From Caldisericota bacterium (lineage in GTDB: Bacteria; Caldisericota; Caldisericia; Cryosericales; Cryosericaceae), in contig JAPLGI010000012.1 of NCBI GenBank assembly GCA_026390245.1, positions 1 through 20,255 of the forward strand: DNA of 20,255 nt, given 5' to 3'. Under the pieces are notes generated by a model. That model had not been told where the DNA came from, did no database searches, and saw only the letters and a list, made by a program, of their open reading frames with translations. The translations under genes and the position numbers were made by a program. Positions 1-7,339 of this stretch are shown here, piece after piece; position 1 is the first letter of the stretch, and each line of letters starts with the position of its first letter.

Positions 1-216
1 CTCGAGGACACCAAGATGGAGCGGTACTACAAGGACAACGACTGGGCATGCTTGTCGGGGGGACGTGACGAGGGGTTCATTGCAGTCAAGGGACATCTGG
101 TCCCGTTCGCCGTGTTTCACAACGAGCCGGAAAAGACGCTCGATCCCGAATTGCTGGGCGCCGCGCTGCGGGATGCGACCGGGCGGTTGGCCGGACTCTT
201 CACTGCGAAGGGTTGA
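1..216 (+). CDS. 3' end of an unidentified protein gene (5' partial)
   Basis: The reading frame is open from base 1 and ends in TGA at 214-216, leaving 71 residues of the C-terminus. The first in-window ATG is at 16, but there is no ribosome binding site in front of it and the frame continues upstream, so the true start lies outside the window. The visible part is a mixed hydrophilic and hydrophobic stretch (VKGHLVPFAVFHNEP, then a helix-like GAALRDATGRLAGLF), with no transmembrane segment and no motif I recognise. A hairpin 10 bases after the stop may end the transcript. Function is unknown. Confidence 0.6.
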   Translation, partial: LEDTKMERYYKDNDWACLSGGRDEGFIAVKGHLVPFAVFHNEPEKTLDPELLGAALRDATGRLAGLFTAKG

Positions 217-225
217 ACAACAGTC

Positions 226-244
226 GTGCAGTGCTAGACTGCAC
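226..244 (+). terminator. Hairpin after the first gene, possible weak terminator
   Basis: GTGCAGT (226-232) and ACTGCAC (238-244) form a perfect 7-bp stem with a 5-base loop, 10 bases after the TGA of the upstream gene. It is followed by CTTTG rather than a true T-run, so termination would be weak. Confidence 0.4.
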
Positions 245-305
245 CTTTGCCCACACGAGATGACTCATGCTCTGCAAATGGATTCTTTGACAAGAGGAGA
301 TTGAC

Positions 306-1778
306 ATGGCCGTATTTGACATGACCGTCCACGAAGATGTTCTGGAAAAGACCGTAAAGCGCGCCCAGGAACGTAACATCATCATCCCAACCTTCGCGCA
401 GCAGAAGGACCCGTCACTTGTGCCGGACAAGGTCAAGGCCAGGCTCAAGGGCGTCGGCCTCTGGGACATCAATCCCATCAACCTGTTCCGCATTACGTGG
501 CACAACGATGTGAAGGCGGGTTTGTATGGCGGCGTGAACTACATTGAACTTCCAAGTTCCATCACAGGCATTAAAGCTCGCGTCGTGGGCATCGTCGGCA
601 AGTATTTCCCCACCGGCGCGCACAAGGTCGGTGCCGCATTCGGCTGTCTCGTTCCACGACTGGTCACCGGACAGTTTGACCCGACCCGGCAGGCAGCCGT
701 ATGGCCCTCCACGGGCAACTATTGCCGCGGTGGCGCCTTCGACTGCGCACTGCTGGCCACGGATGCCGTAGCCATCCTGCCGGAAGGCATGAGCAAGGAG
801 CGCTTCGACTGGCTGCGTGAGATCGGAACCAAAGAAGTCATCGGCACTCCCGGGACTGAGTCCAACGTGAAGGAGATCTACGACAAGGTGCACGAGCTCA
901 AGACCACCCGTGGTGACGCCATTGTTGTGTTCAATCAGTTCGAGGAGTTCGGCAACGCCCTGTGGCATTATGACATGACCGGTTCGGCATTTGAGCAGGT
1001 CTTCAACAGTATCAGGACTCCCAGGTCGCGCATGGCGGGCTATGTTTCGGCCACGGGCTCTGCCGGGACCATCAGTGCCGGCGAATATCTGAAGAAGGTT
1101 TATCCCTACAGTCATATCGCGGCTGTCGAGGCCCTGCAGTGCCCGACGCTTTATGCAAACGGCTTTGGTTCCCACCGTATCGAGGGTATCGGCGACAAGC
1201 ACGTCCCGTGGATCCACAATGTCCGCAACACCGATGCAGTCGCTGCCATTGACGACGAGTACCCGATGCACCTTCTGCGCCTCTTCAATGAGGATGCAGG
1301 CAAGGCCTACCTGGAGAAGAAGGGTGTCCCGCGCCAGCTGATCGACCGGCTCAATCTCATGGGCATCTCATCGCTGGCAAACATGGTCGCGGCGATCAAG
1401 ATGGCGAAGTATGAGGAGATGGACGAGAACGATATCGTGTTCACTGTGTTCACGGACTCCGCCGACCTGTACCTGTCACGCATCGAGGAATTGCGCGCCG
1501 AGTACGGCACCTATACCGAGATGGACGCGGCGCTCGACTACGCGAAGTACCTCGAGGGCATTCTGACCGACTGGTACCGGGAGCTCAATTATCGTGACCG
1601 CAAGCAGCTGCACAACCTCAAGTACTTCACCTGGGTCGAGCAGCAGGGCAAGACCGCGGAGGAGCTGCGCGAGCTGTGGGAGCCAGAGTTCTGGGATCAG
1701 GTCTGGACTGCTGCCCCGGCGTTCGACACACTCATCGACCAGTTCAACGAGAGGACGGGGCTGCTGGCAAAGATCTAG
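306..1778 (+). CDS. PLP-dependent fold-type-II enzyme (cysteine synthase/tryptophan synthase beta-like)
   Basis: This 490-residue protein belongs to the cysteine synthase/threonine synthase fold. The Schiff-base lysine is K107 in FPTGAHKVG. The substrate loop STGNY is at 135-139 and the glycine-rich phosphate-binding loop TGSAGTIS at 250-257. About 120 residues after the core are charged and helical, longer than in a cysteine synthase. It matches my memory of proteins called 'PLP-dependent protein subunit beta' in many anaerobes; their substrate is not known to me. The start is supported by AAGAGGAGA about 6-8 bases before the ATG. It stands alone on the plus strand. A beta-elimination or ammonia-lyase-type reaction is likely by fold, but the substrate is not deducible. 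Confidence 0.85.
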   Translation: MAVFDMTVHEDVLEKTVKRAQERNIIIPTFAQQKDPSLVPDKVKARLKGVGLWDINPINLFRITWHNDVKAGLYGGVNYIELPSSITGIKARVVGIVGKYFPTGAHKVGAAFGCLVPRLVTGQFDPTRQAAVWPSTGNYCRGGAFDCALLATDAVAILPEGMSKERFDWLREIGTKEVIGTPGTESNVKEIYDKVHELKTTRGDAIVVFNQFEEFGNALWHYDMTGSAFEQVFNSIRTPRSRMAGYVSATGSAGTISAGEYLKKVYPYSHIAAVEALQCPTLYANGFGSHRIEGIGDKHVPWIHNVRNTDAVAAIDDEYPMHLLRLFNEDAGKAYLEKKGVPRQLIDRLNLMGISSLANMVAAIKMAKYEEMDENDIVFTVFTDSADLYLSRIEELRAEYGTYTEMDAALDYAKYLEGILTDWYRELNYRDRKQLHNLKYFTWVEQQGKTAEELRELWEPEFWDQVWTAAPAFDTLIDQFNERTGLLAKI

Positions 1779-2220
1779 TCAGTTGTTTGTTTGTCTTCCA
1801 TACATCTTCACCTGGCATAGAAAGCAAGCGCTCCAGCGTGGACTCCTGGGGCGCTTGTGTGAGCGGGAGGCCATAACGCGAATGGCGCTGCCTCACCCCC
1901 TGGGTGGACTGTTCTCCACAGCCGCTGTCAGTTGTGTGGAAGACTGGTGGAGTTGTGCGCCGCCAAAGTGCGGACAACCTGTCAGGGCCTGTGGAAAACT
2001 CCGCCTGCGACCCCTGATTTTGCTTATCACTCTGAACTCCTCATCCCAGGCTCGTTTCACGAAAATGTGCTCATAGCGGGGCTGGACGGATTGAAAACGT
2101 GCGTGGGTACGGCATATTGTGCGAAATCGTCTGTCAGGGCCACTGTTCGCGAAGCGATCTCTGGAAGCCGCTTCTGAAGCCACTTTGCGGACTTCCTCTG
2201 TGAGTCGGGCGGGTACATGG
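1779..2220. other. Gene-poor stretch with DnaA-box-like words and short repeats
   Basis: No convincing gene lies here; the open frames have no recognisable protein features. TTCTCCACA at 1912-1920 and TGTGGAAAA at 1990-1998 (TTTTCCACA on the other strand) each differ by one base from the DnaA box TTATCCACA, and TGTGGAAGA at 1935-1943 differs by two. CTGTCAGGGCC occurs twice (1979-1989 and 2131-2141), and GTCAGTTGT twice (1778-1786 and 1927-1935). TTTCACG near 2055 resembles half of a parS site. These fit an origin-like or regulatory region, but box number and match quality are modest. Confidence 0.35.
1825..1857. terminator. 12-bp hairpin downstream of the PLP enzyme gene
   Basis: Bases 1825-1836 pair with 1846-1857 (CAAGCGCTCCAG against CTGGGGCGCTTG, one G-T pair) around a 9-base loop. 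It lies 46 bases after the TAG of the PLP enzyme gene. There is no T-run on the plus strand. On the minus strand the flank reads CTTTCTATG. It may be a factor-assisted terminator or an RNA 3'-end stabiliser. Confidence 0.4.
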
Positions 2221-2246
2221 AAAACTGCCCGTCGAAAGAGGCGGGC
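2221..2246 (-). terminator. Rho-independent-type terminator of thrB
   Basis: On the minus strand a 7-bp stem (2240-2246 with 2227-2233, one G-T pair) closes a 6-base loop and is followed by AGTTTTCC. It begins 29 bases after the thrB stop codon. Confidence 0.5.
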
Positions 2247-2274
2247 GGTCGACAATTCCAGGAGGAAAAGCGAG

Positions 2275-3213
2275 TCAGGCTTTCTCGTCGTCGGTTTGCA
2301 GGATCACTCCCTGGGCAGAAATGCCAAGGACCAGTGTTTCTGCCTGTGCATCCAGTTCGATCATTGCCTTCTGCATCGCCTTGCCAACCTTCTCCGCCTT
2401 GGCGGGATCGGCGAGAGCAGCGATGCTGGGGCCGGCTCCCGACAGGAAGCTGCCATAGGCCCCTGCGTGGTCAGCAGCGCGCGAGACCTCACGGAATCCA
2501 GTGACAAGCTTCTCACGGTAGCGCTCGTGGAGACGGTCATGAAGCGCAAACGAAAGCAGGTCGTAATTGCCGCTGAAGATGCACGCAGACAGCATGGAGG
2601 CTCGACTGATATTGAAGACGGCATCTCTGCGCGAGTACGTGTCAGGAAGGCACGCCCGGGCCTTCTTTGTCGACAGGAAGCTGGAAGGGACCGTGACGAT
2701 GACCTTGAGGTTCTGGGGGACGACCTTCATATAGGCCACGTCGCTCCTGTCGCTGGCAGCAATCGTAAACCCCCCGATCAGTGATGCGGTGACATTGTCG
2801 GGGTGCCCTTCGATGCCGATGGCGTACTTGAGGACCTTGCCGGTATCGAACTCATCGTTCATCAGAAGCTCGAAGCATGACAGAAGTCCTACAATGGCAC
2901 TGGCACTGGATCCCAGGCCACGCGTCAGAGGAATGCCAGTATGAACGTCAATACGCAGTGGCGGCAGATGCACCGACTCGGCACGCTCATAGTACTCCAT
3001 GACCTCGCTGACAAACTTGAAGCCCTTCTCGTTGAGGACGTCCGCGCCCATGCCTTCGAAGTGGACGTTCCACTTCTCCTTGGGAGAGAGTGCCTCGACG
3101 ACATAGGTACTGCGCATCTCGAGGGCTAACCCAAACGCGTCAAACCCTGGTCCCAGGTTGGCAGTGGTTGCAGGAACGCTGACTGTTACTCTGTTGGTCA
3201 CGTCTTCTTCCAC
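2275..3213 (-). CDS. thrB: Homoserine kinase
   Basis: This GHMP-superfamily kinase phosphorylates L-homoserine with ATP to give O-phosphohomoserine, the substrate of threonine synthase; it is cytosolic. The N-terminal motif VPATTANLGPGFDAFGLAL is at 13-31. The ATP-binding loop RGLGSSASA is at 98-106, EGHPDNV at 135-141, and the C-terminal GHMP motif GAYGSFLSGAGPS at 251-263. Its 312 residues are normal for ThrB. The frame opens with GTG at 3213, but a second in-frame GTG at 3201 has GGAAGAAG just before it, so the protein may start four residues later. No other threonine-pathway gene is next to it. A possible promoter at 3285-3311 and a terminator at 2221-2246 suggest a single-gene transcript. 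Confidence 0.93.
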   Translation of the reverse strand: MEEDVTNRVTVSVPATTANLGPGFDAFGLALEMRSTYVVEALSPKEKWNVHFEGMGADVLNEKGFKFVSEVMEYYERAESVHLPPLRIDVHTGIPLTRGLGSSASAIVGLLSCFELLMNDEFDTGKVLKYAIGIEGHPDNVTASLIGGFTIAASDRSDVAYMKVVPQNLKVIVTVPSSFLSTKKARACLPDTYSRRDAVFNISRASMLSACIFSGNYDLLSFALHDRLHERYREKLVTGFREVSRAADHAGAYGSFLSGAGPSIAALADPAKAEKVGKAMQKAMIELDAQAETLVLGISAQGVILQTDDEKA

Positions 3214-3277
3214 CAGCGCAACTGCGATTCCCCGATGCGGGTGCCGGCAGCGCGCGAACTATCGCAAAGCGAAGTAC

Positions 3278-3306
3278 TTGACACATCTTACCACACTCCA
3301 TGCAAT
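3278..3306 (+). promoter_or_regulatory. Promoter for the UPF0173 hydrolase gene
   Basis: A perfect TTGACA (3278-3283), a 17-base spacer and TGCAAT (3301-3306) form a sigma-70-type promoter. Transcription would begin near 3313, leaving a leader of about 75 bases before the start codon at 3388. Confidence 0.5.
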
Positions 3307-3311
3307 TGCAA
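3285..3311 (-). promoter_or_regulatory. Candidate thrB promoter
   Basis: On the minus strand TTGCAA (3306-3311) is followed by 15 bases and TAAGAT (3285-3290). A TG one base before the -10 makes it an extended -10. It overlaps the spacer and -10 of the divergent promoter for the UPF0173 gene. The short spacer lowers confidence. Confidence 0.3.
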
Positions 3312-3387
3312 GCCTTACCGTGAAACATCAGCCCACGCTTGACCGGCATCCTCTGCTGGATAGACTCAGGTGGAGGTATGAACAACC

Positions 3388-4080
3388 ATGACACATGAGC
3401 AGCTTACTTTTCTTGGCCATTCGGCTTTCCTGATCGCCACGGAGGTTGGAGACATCCTTATCGACCCATTCCTCTCGGGCAACCCTAGCGCGTCTCTCGG
3501 TCCCGACGACGTCCATCCTGCCTACATCCTGGTGACGCATGGTCACTCCGACCACCTCGGAGATACCATCTCCATTGCCAAACGCACCGGAGCGACCGTC
3601 ATCGGTCCTGCGGAACTCATCACCTACCTTGCTGACAGAGGAGTGCCAAACGTGCATCCCATGCATATCGGTGGCAACCACACTTTTCCGTTTGGTGAAC
3701 TCTTCCTGACTCAGGCTCTGCACGGCTCGTCCGTCACAGAGAACGGCCACCTCATCTACACAGGAAATCCCTGTGGCTTCGTAATCAAGACGGGACAGCG
3801 GACGACCTACCACGCAGGCGACACCGGTGTCTTTCTCGACATGGAGCTTATAGGCCGCCTGCACCCGGTGGACATTGCGCTTCTCCCTATCGGCGGCAAT
3901 TTCACGATGGGCATCGACGATGCCGTAGAAGCTGTCAGGATGCTTGCACCACACACGGTGATCCCCATACACTATGGCACCTTCCCTGTCATCGCTGCCG
4001 ACGCGCAGGCATTCAAGCACAAGGTTGAGACCTCAACAAGCGCTCACTGCATAGTCCTGGAACCCGGACAGACCTTCTGA
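3388..4080 (+). CDS. UPF0173 metal-dependent hydrolase (metallo-beta-lactamase fold)
   Basis: This 230-residue protein has the compact metallo-beta-lactamase fold of the UPF0173/YtkL family. The metal-binding motif is HGHSDHLGD at 51-59 (H51, H53, D55, H56). Further ligands are likely in HGSS near 111, in GDTGVF (the bridging aspartate) and in the late PIHYGTFP. Length and motif order match the family. Natural substrates are not established; hydrolase activity is inferred from the fold. GGTGGAGGT (3367-3375) lies about 12 bases before the ATG, a slightly long spacing. The gene is read from its own promoter and stands divergent from thrB. No signal peptide is visible, so it should be cytosolic. 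Confidence 0.88.
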   Translation: MTHEQLTFLGHSAFLIATEVGDILIDPFLSGNPSASLGPDDVHPAYILVTHGHSDHLGDTISIAKRTGATVIGPAELITYLADRGVPNVHPMHIGGNHTFPFGELFLTQALHGSSVTENGHLIYTGNPCGFVIKTGQRTTYHAGDTGVFLDMELIGRLHPVDIALLPIGGNFTMGIDDAVEAVRMLAPHTVIPIHYGTFPVIAADAQAFKHKVETSTSAHCIVLEPGQTF

Positions 4081-4118
4081 GCGACGTGGCGCCGGACCTC
4101 AGAATTCACCCTCGTACG

Positions 4119-4146
4119 TTGACAGCAGAGGGCCTGCCGGTACACT
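4119..4146 (+). promoter_or_regulatory. Promoter positioned for a leaderless decarboxylase mRNA
   Basis: TTGACA (4119-4124), a 16-base spacer and TACACT (4141-4146) precede the decarboxylase ATG at 4154. The usual distance from the -10 to the start point puts the first transcribed base on, or one base before, the A of the ATG. Confidence 0.5.
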
Positions 4147-4153
4147 CTCTTCC

Positions 4154-5614
4154 ATGAGAGACCAGAATCGTACCCCTTTTTTTGATGCCGTTCAGTCATA
4201 CATTGGCAAGCACCGCGCCGGCCTCCACATGCCGGGGCACATGGCTGGCCAGGGCATCCATCCCCGCCTCAGGGAGTTCTGGGGAGAGAATGTCTTCCTT
4301 TCTGACCTGACGGAGGTTGAAGGGCTCGACTACCTCCATCGCCCCATCGGTGTGGTCAAGGAGGCACAGGAACTCGCTGCCGAAGCATATGGCGCCATCG
4401 AGTCATTCTTTCTGGTCAACGGTTCGACGGTCGGAAACCAGGCAATGATCCTGTCGACCTGCGACCCCTATGACCGTGTCATCGTACAGCGCAATTCTCA
4501 CCGTTCCATGTACGGGGCGCTCATTCTCAACGAATTGCGCCCTATCTACCTTGAGGCTGAAGAAGACCGTCTGCTGCAATTTCAGACATTCCCATCCAAG
4601 AAGACGTTCGCGCGCGTGCTCCGCGACCACCCTGAAGCCAAGACTGTCTTCGTAACCAATCCAAACTACTTCGGCATCAGTTCGGACATCGACTACTACG
4701 TTCAGAAAGCGCACGCCATGGGCCGCCGTATCCTGGTCGACGAGGCACACGGATCGCACTTCCACTTTCACCCCGGCCTCCCCAAAAGCGCTGTTGATGC
4801 GGGCGCTGACATGGTAGTACAGAGCACGCACAAAACGCTCTCCGGCCTTACTCAGACATCCATGCTGCACCTGGGCTCACGTCGCGTGGACAAGGAGTTG
4901 GTAAGAACCACGCTCACCATGCTGGAGAGCTCGTCGCCCTCGTACATCCTCATGACAGCTCTCGACGTCGCCCGTATGCAGATGGCGACAAACGGGTACG
5001 ACCTCCTTCAGCGGGCAATCGACCTCGCCGAGAATGCTCGCGGGCGCATCAACAAGATTGAGGGACTCTTTGCTCCCGGCAGAGAGCGCTCTCACACCGA
5101 GGCGGTCTATGACGTGGACCTCACGAAGCTGACCGTCCATGTGTCGAGGCTTGGACTGACGGGATTCCAGGTAGAAGACATTCTCAACAAGGATTACAAT
5201 GTCGAGATTGAGCTGTCTGATCTGGAGAACATCCTCGCATTCATCACGATTGGAACGCCCAAAGAGTCAGTAGAGATCCTCATCCAGGCTCTGGAGGACA
5301 TTTCTCGCAAACGCCATGGCAGGAGTTCGACCATGACTCCTCCACCACCCATCCCTGACATTCCCGAGATGGTTCTGTTCCCGTTCGAGGCCTACTATGC
5401 CAAGAGAGAGCGCGTCCGCATGGAGGATTCGGTCGGGCGCATCATAGCAGAGCTCGTGACCCCCTATCCTCCCGGTATCCCCATCACGGTCCCGGGAGAG
5501 GTCATGACGCGCGAGTGCGTGGACTACATGGTGTTCATGCGCGACCACGGCGCGGATCTGCAGGGAATCATCGACAAGACAGCCAGGTACCTCCAGGTCG
5601 TCAAGGAGCGCTGA
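4154..5614 (+). CDS. Orn/Lys/Arg decarboxylase family protein (fold-type I, PLP)
   Basis: This 486-residue protein resembles the short, Bacillus SpeA-like branch of the Orn/Lys/Arg decarboxylases. It probably removes CO2 from arginine, lysine or ornithine to make a polyamine precursor. The PLP-phosphate loop NGST is at 89-92 and the PLP-ring aspartate is in VDEAHGSH at 195-202. The Schiff-base lysine is K227 in QSTHKTLSGL. The early RAGLHMPGHM (21-30) and late TPYPPGIPITVPGE motifs are family signatures. It lacks the N-terminal wing domain of the large inducible E. coli enzymes. No Shine-Dalgarno sequence precedes the ATG; a promoter sits so close that the mRNA may be leaderless. Which amino acid it uses cannot be read from the sequence. 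Confidence 0.9.
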   Translation: MRDQNRTPFFDAVQSYIGKHRAGLHMPGHMAGQGIHPRLREFWGENVFLSDLTEVEGLDYLHRPIGVVKEAQELAAEAYGAIESFFLVNGSTVGNQAMILSTCDPYDRVIVQRNSHRSMYGALILNELRPIYLEAEEDRLLQFQTFPSKKTFARVLRDHPEAKTVFVTNPNYFGISSDIDYYVQKAHAMGRRILVDEAHGSHFHFHPGLPKSAVDAGADMVVQSTHKTLSGLTQTSMLHLGSRRVDKELVRTTLTMLESSSPSYILMTALDVARMQMATNGYDLLQRAIDLAENARGRINKIEGLFAPGRERSHTEAVYDVDLTKLTVHVSRLGLTGFQVEDILNKDYNVEIELSDLENILAFITIGTPKESVEILIQALEDISRKRHGRSSTMTPPPPIPDIPEMVLFPFEAYYAKRERVRMEDSVGRIIAELVTPYPPGIPITVPGEVMTRECVDYMVFMRDHGADLQGIIDKTARYLQVVKER

Positions 5615-5649
5615 CCGATCGACCGGCCACTCCAGTGTCGATCATGAAG

Positions 5650-5675
5650 ACGCCCTGATGCAAGCATCAGGGCGT
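5650..5675. terminator. Strong bidirectional hairpin between convergent genes
   Basis: ACGCCCTGATG (5650-5660) and CATCAGGGCGT (5665-5675) form a perfect 11-bp stem with a CAAG loop. It lies between the decarboxylase (plus) and the IMPDH-like gene (minus). Flanks are pyrimidine-rich on both strands (TTCGATGTCTTCC and CTTCATGATC), so it can serve both transcripts. Confidence 0.75.
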
Positions 5676-5701
5676 TCGATGTCTTCCAGAACAAATCAGG
5701 G

Positions 5702-6589
5702 TCAGACGGGGTACGGTGGACGAATCCGGATGAATTCGGCCTTCTCCCGCAACTCCGCAATCGAACGCGCTCCAACGTAGCTGAGACTCTCGCGCACCTG
5801 TGCCGCAACCTTCGCCATGACCTGGGAAGCAGTGTCCGGCATCAGGGTGTTGAGGACGACAGCTGATGCCCCTGCGGCAAGGGCCTTGACTACGCTTGCG
5901 GCAGACCGCACCCCCATGTTGCAGACGATCGGCCTTCCGTACAGGGACGCGACGTCTTCGACTTCCATCAGGGCGGACAGTTCGGGAACTCCGACGCCCG
6001 ACAGCTCCGTGGCCTCCGCGAAAGAACTGAACCCGCTGCCGACGACGACAATGTCCGCACCGGCATCAATGACATCCTTGGCTCCGGCGCGCGTCTGAAC
6101 GTTGCCAACCATGAGCGGCAGCCAGTCAAATTCTGCCTTCACCGCCTGGATCTGCCGAAGAATGGTGGTACGGTCGGCATGCGGGACATCCACGATGATG
6201 ATGTCTGTCCAGACCTCAGCAAGCGAGCCTATATATTCCAGGATGTCCTCCCGTTCGAGATCGACAAGGGCTCCAACCACCGGCCGACCCTTCGGATCAC
6301 ACGCCGCGCCGTCCTCCTTGCACATGAGTTCCTTGACCTTGCGTACCTCATGTGCCTGATCCTCAACGGCGCCAGACAGAGGGATGAAGCCAATGCCGCC
6401 CGCGCGCGCGACAGTTGAAGCCAGGCGATAGTCAGCCGCAGGCTGACGCGCCGAGGTGATAAAGGGCGAACGCAAAACGACGTTGATCGAAAGCCTCGAC
6501 TCGAGGCTGACGTCGGAGGCAGTCACCTCGCTTCGGCGGGGCAGGAGCATGACGTCGTCAAAGAACAGACCTTCTCGAAGTCCCGGCAT
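5702..6589 (-). CDS. IMP dehydrogenase-like protein lacking the catalytic cysteine
   Basis: The 295-residue TIM barrel clearly belongs to the IMPDH/GMP reductase family: LFFDDVMLLPRRSEV at 8-22, KGRPVVGALV near 100-109, LMVGNVQTRAGAKDVIDAGAD at 159-179, VKALAAGASAVVL at 234-246 and SYVGARSIAELREKA at 270-284. It has no CBS (Bateman) insert. The active-site loop, normally GPGSICTTR with the catalytic Cys, reads GSGFSSFAEA at 184-193. The phosphate-binding DGG is replaced by CNMG at 223-226. IMP oxidation by the usual covalent mechanism therefore looks impossible. The protein may bind a nucleotide, have changed chemistry, or be regulatory. It sits 9 bases after a DUF4388 gene and was probably co-transcribed. 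AGGA about 8 bases before the ATG supports the start. Confidence 0.85.
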   Translation of the reverse strand: MPGLREGLFFDDVMLLPRRSEVTASDVSLESRLSINVVLRSPFITSARQPAADYRLASTVARAGGIGFIPLSGAVEDQAHEVRKVKELMCKEDGAACDPKGRPVVGALVDLEREDILEYIGSLAEVWTDIIIVDVPHADRTTILRQIQAVKAEFDWLPLMVGNVQTRAGAKDVIDAGADIVVVGSGFSSFAEATELSGVGVPELSALMEVEDVASLYGRPIVCNMGVRSAASVVKALAAGASAVVLNTLMPDTASQVMAKVAAQVRESLSYVGARSIAELREKAEFIRIRPPYPV

Positions 6590-6598
6590 CTCCGTGTC

Positions 6599-7219
6599 CT
6601 ACTTCCGGCTCCAGAGGCCGAGAAAACTGCGGTGCTGTGGTGGTGTCGGTTCCGCATCCCGAGTGGAGGATGGAGCTTCCACTTCGACGGCGAGCCCTGC
6701 CTCCATGAATCCGTAGAGCGCTTTGGACACTGCAACACTTCCCTTGCCTGTCTTTCTTGCGATCTCACGCATCGACGTCTTGCCATCCAGGCTGACCATC
6801 ACCTGCCACTGCTCCCTGGTGAGCGTCAGGTCCCTGCCGGCGCCCTCTGCACTCAGAGCATAGACCACATCAAGTGAACCAAGCTTCTGGCGCATCGAAT
6901 TCCACTCGTCGAGAGCCGCTGTCACCTGAAGGACGATGTCCGCAATCGGAATGGACTGGTCCCTGGTCGTTGCCATCTCGCCACTCGCAAAAGAGAAACT
7001 CCCCTCTCTAAGGCTGAACAGGTCCACAAGCGAACTGTAAGCTGTCCCAGCACCTATGTCGACATGAACCATTCGCGAGTCCTCGATGTAGAATGTCGCC
7101 TTGACGCGCCCTCCGAAGATCGATGTGCCCTCAAGATTGAGGCAACCCGTCCCCTTGCCCTGCACAATCGTCTGGAGGACTTCGTCCACCTGGCAGTTGC
7201 CAAATTTCCCTTCAAGCAT
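6599..7219 (-). CDS. DUF4388 protein with C-terminal winged helix
   Basis: The N-terminal half (residues 1-104 from the start chosen) matches the DUF4388 pattern: MLEGKFGNCQVDEVLQTIVQGKGTG-type opening, then a beta-rich part with FYIEDSRMVHVDIG and a LFSLREGSFSF motif. Residues 132-180 (REQWQVMVSLDGKTSMREIA onward) look like a winged helix-turn-helix. DUF4388 domains occur in bacterial signalling proteins, so a signalling or regulatory role is inferred. The frame is open up to 7357. I chose ATG 7219 because the domain begins there, GGGGG lies about 6 bases upstream, and a promoter at 7257-7285 would start RNA near 7250, after the upstream ATGs. It is followed within 9 bases by the IMPDH-like gene. 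Confidence 0.7.
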   Translation of the reverse strand: MLEGKFGNCQVDEVLQTIVQGKGTGCLNLEGTSIFGGRVKATFYIEDSRMVHVDIGAGTAYSSLVDLFSLREGSFSFASGEMATTRDQSIPIADIVLQVTAALDEWNSMRQKLGSLDVVYALSAEGAGRDLTLTREQWQVMVSLDGKTSMREIARKTGKGSVAVSKALYGFMEAGLAVEVEAPSSTRDAEPTPPQHRSFLGLWSRK

Positions 7220-7256
7220 CCTTGACCCCCAGTTCCACAGCCTGCAGTACATGTTC

Positions 7257-7285
7257 ATTGTACTGTCGTGCGCAGCTTTTTGCAA
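7257..7285 (-). promoter_or_regulatory. Promoter of the DUF4388/IMPDH-like operon
   Basis: On the minus strand TTGCAA (7280-7285), a 17-base spacer and TACAAT (7257-7262) give a good sigma-70-type promoter. It faces away from a plus-strand promoter starting 9 bases further on. Confidence 0.5.
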
Positions 7286-7293
7286 CGTCCGCG

Positions 7294-7321
7294 TTGCATC
7301 CTCGTATGCCTCCAGTATACT
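7294..7321 (+). promoter_or_regulatory. Promoter of the small multidrug-export gene
   Basis: TTGCAT (7294-7299), a 16-base spacer and TATACT (7316-7321) precede the ATG at 7340. The predicted start point near 7328 leaves a leader of only about 12 bases. Confidence 0.5.
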
Positions 7322-7339
7322 GAGAGAGTGTCCAACCTC

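Noticed and set aside
414..1271. Long minus-strand open frame opposite the PLP enzyme gene
   Set aside because: It is the antisense shadow of a gene with intact PLP motifs; its own translation has no coherent domain.
1893..2255. 120-residue minus-strand open frame just downstream of thrB
   Set aside because: Arginine- and serine-rich composition, no recognisable motif, no ribosome binding site, and it runs through the thrB terminator hairpin and the DnaA-box-like words.
3062..3078. Palindrome AGTGGACGTTCCACT inside thrB
   Set aside because: It lies wholly in conserved coding sequence and does not match parS; most likely chance.
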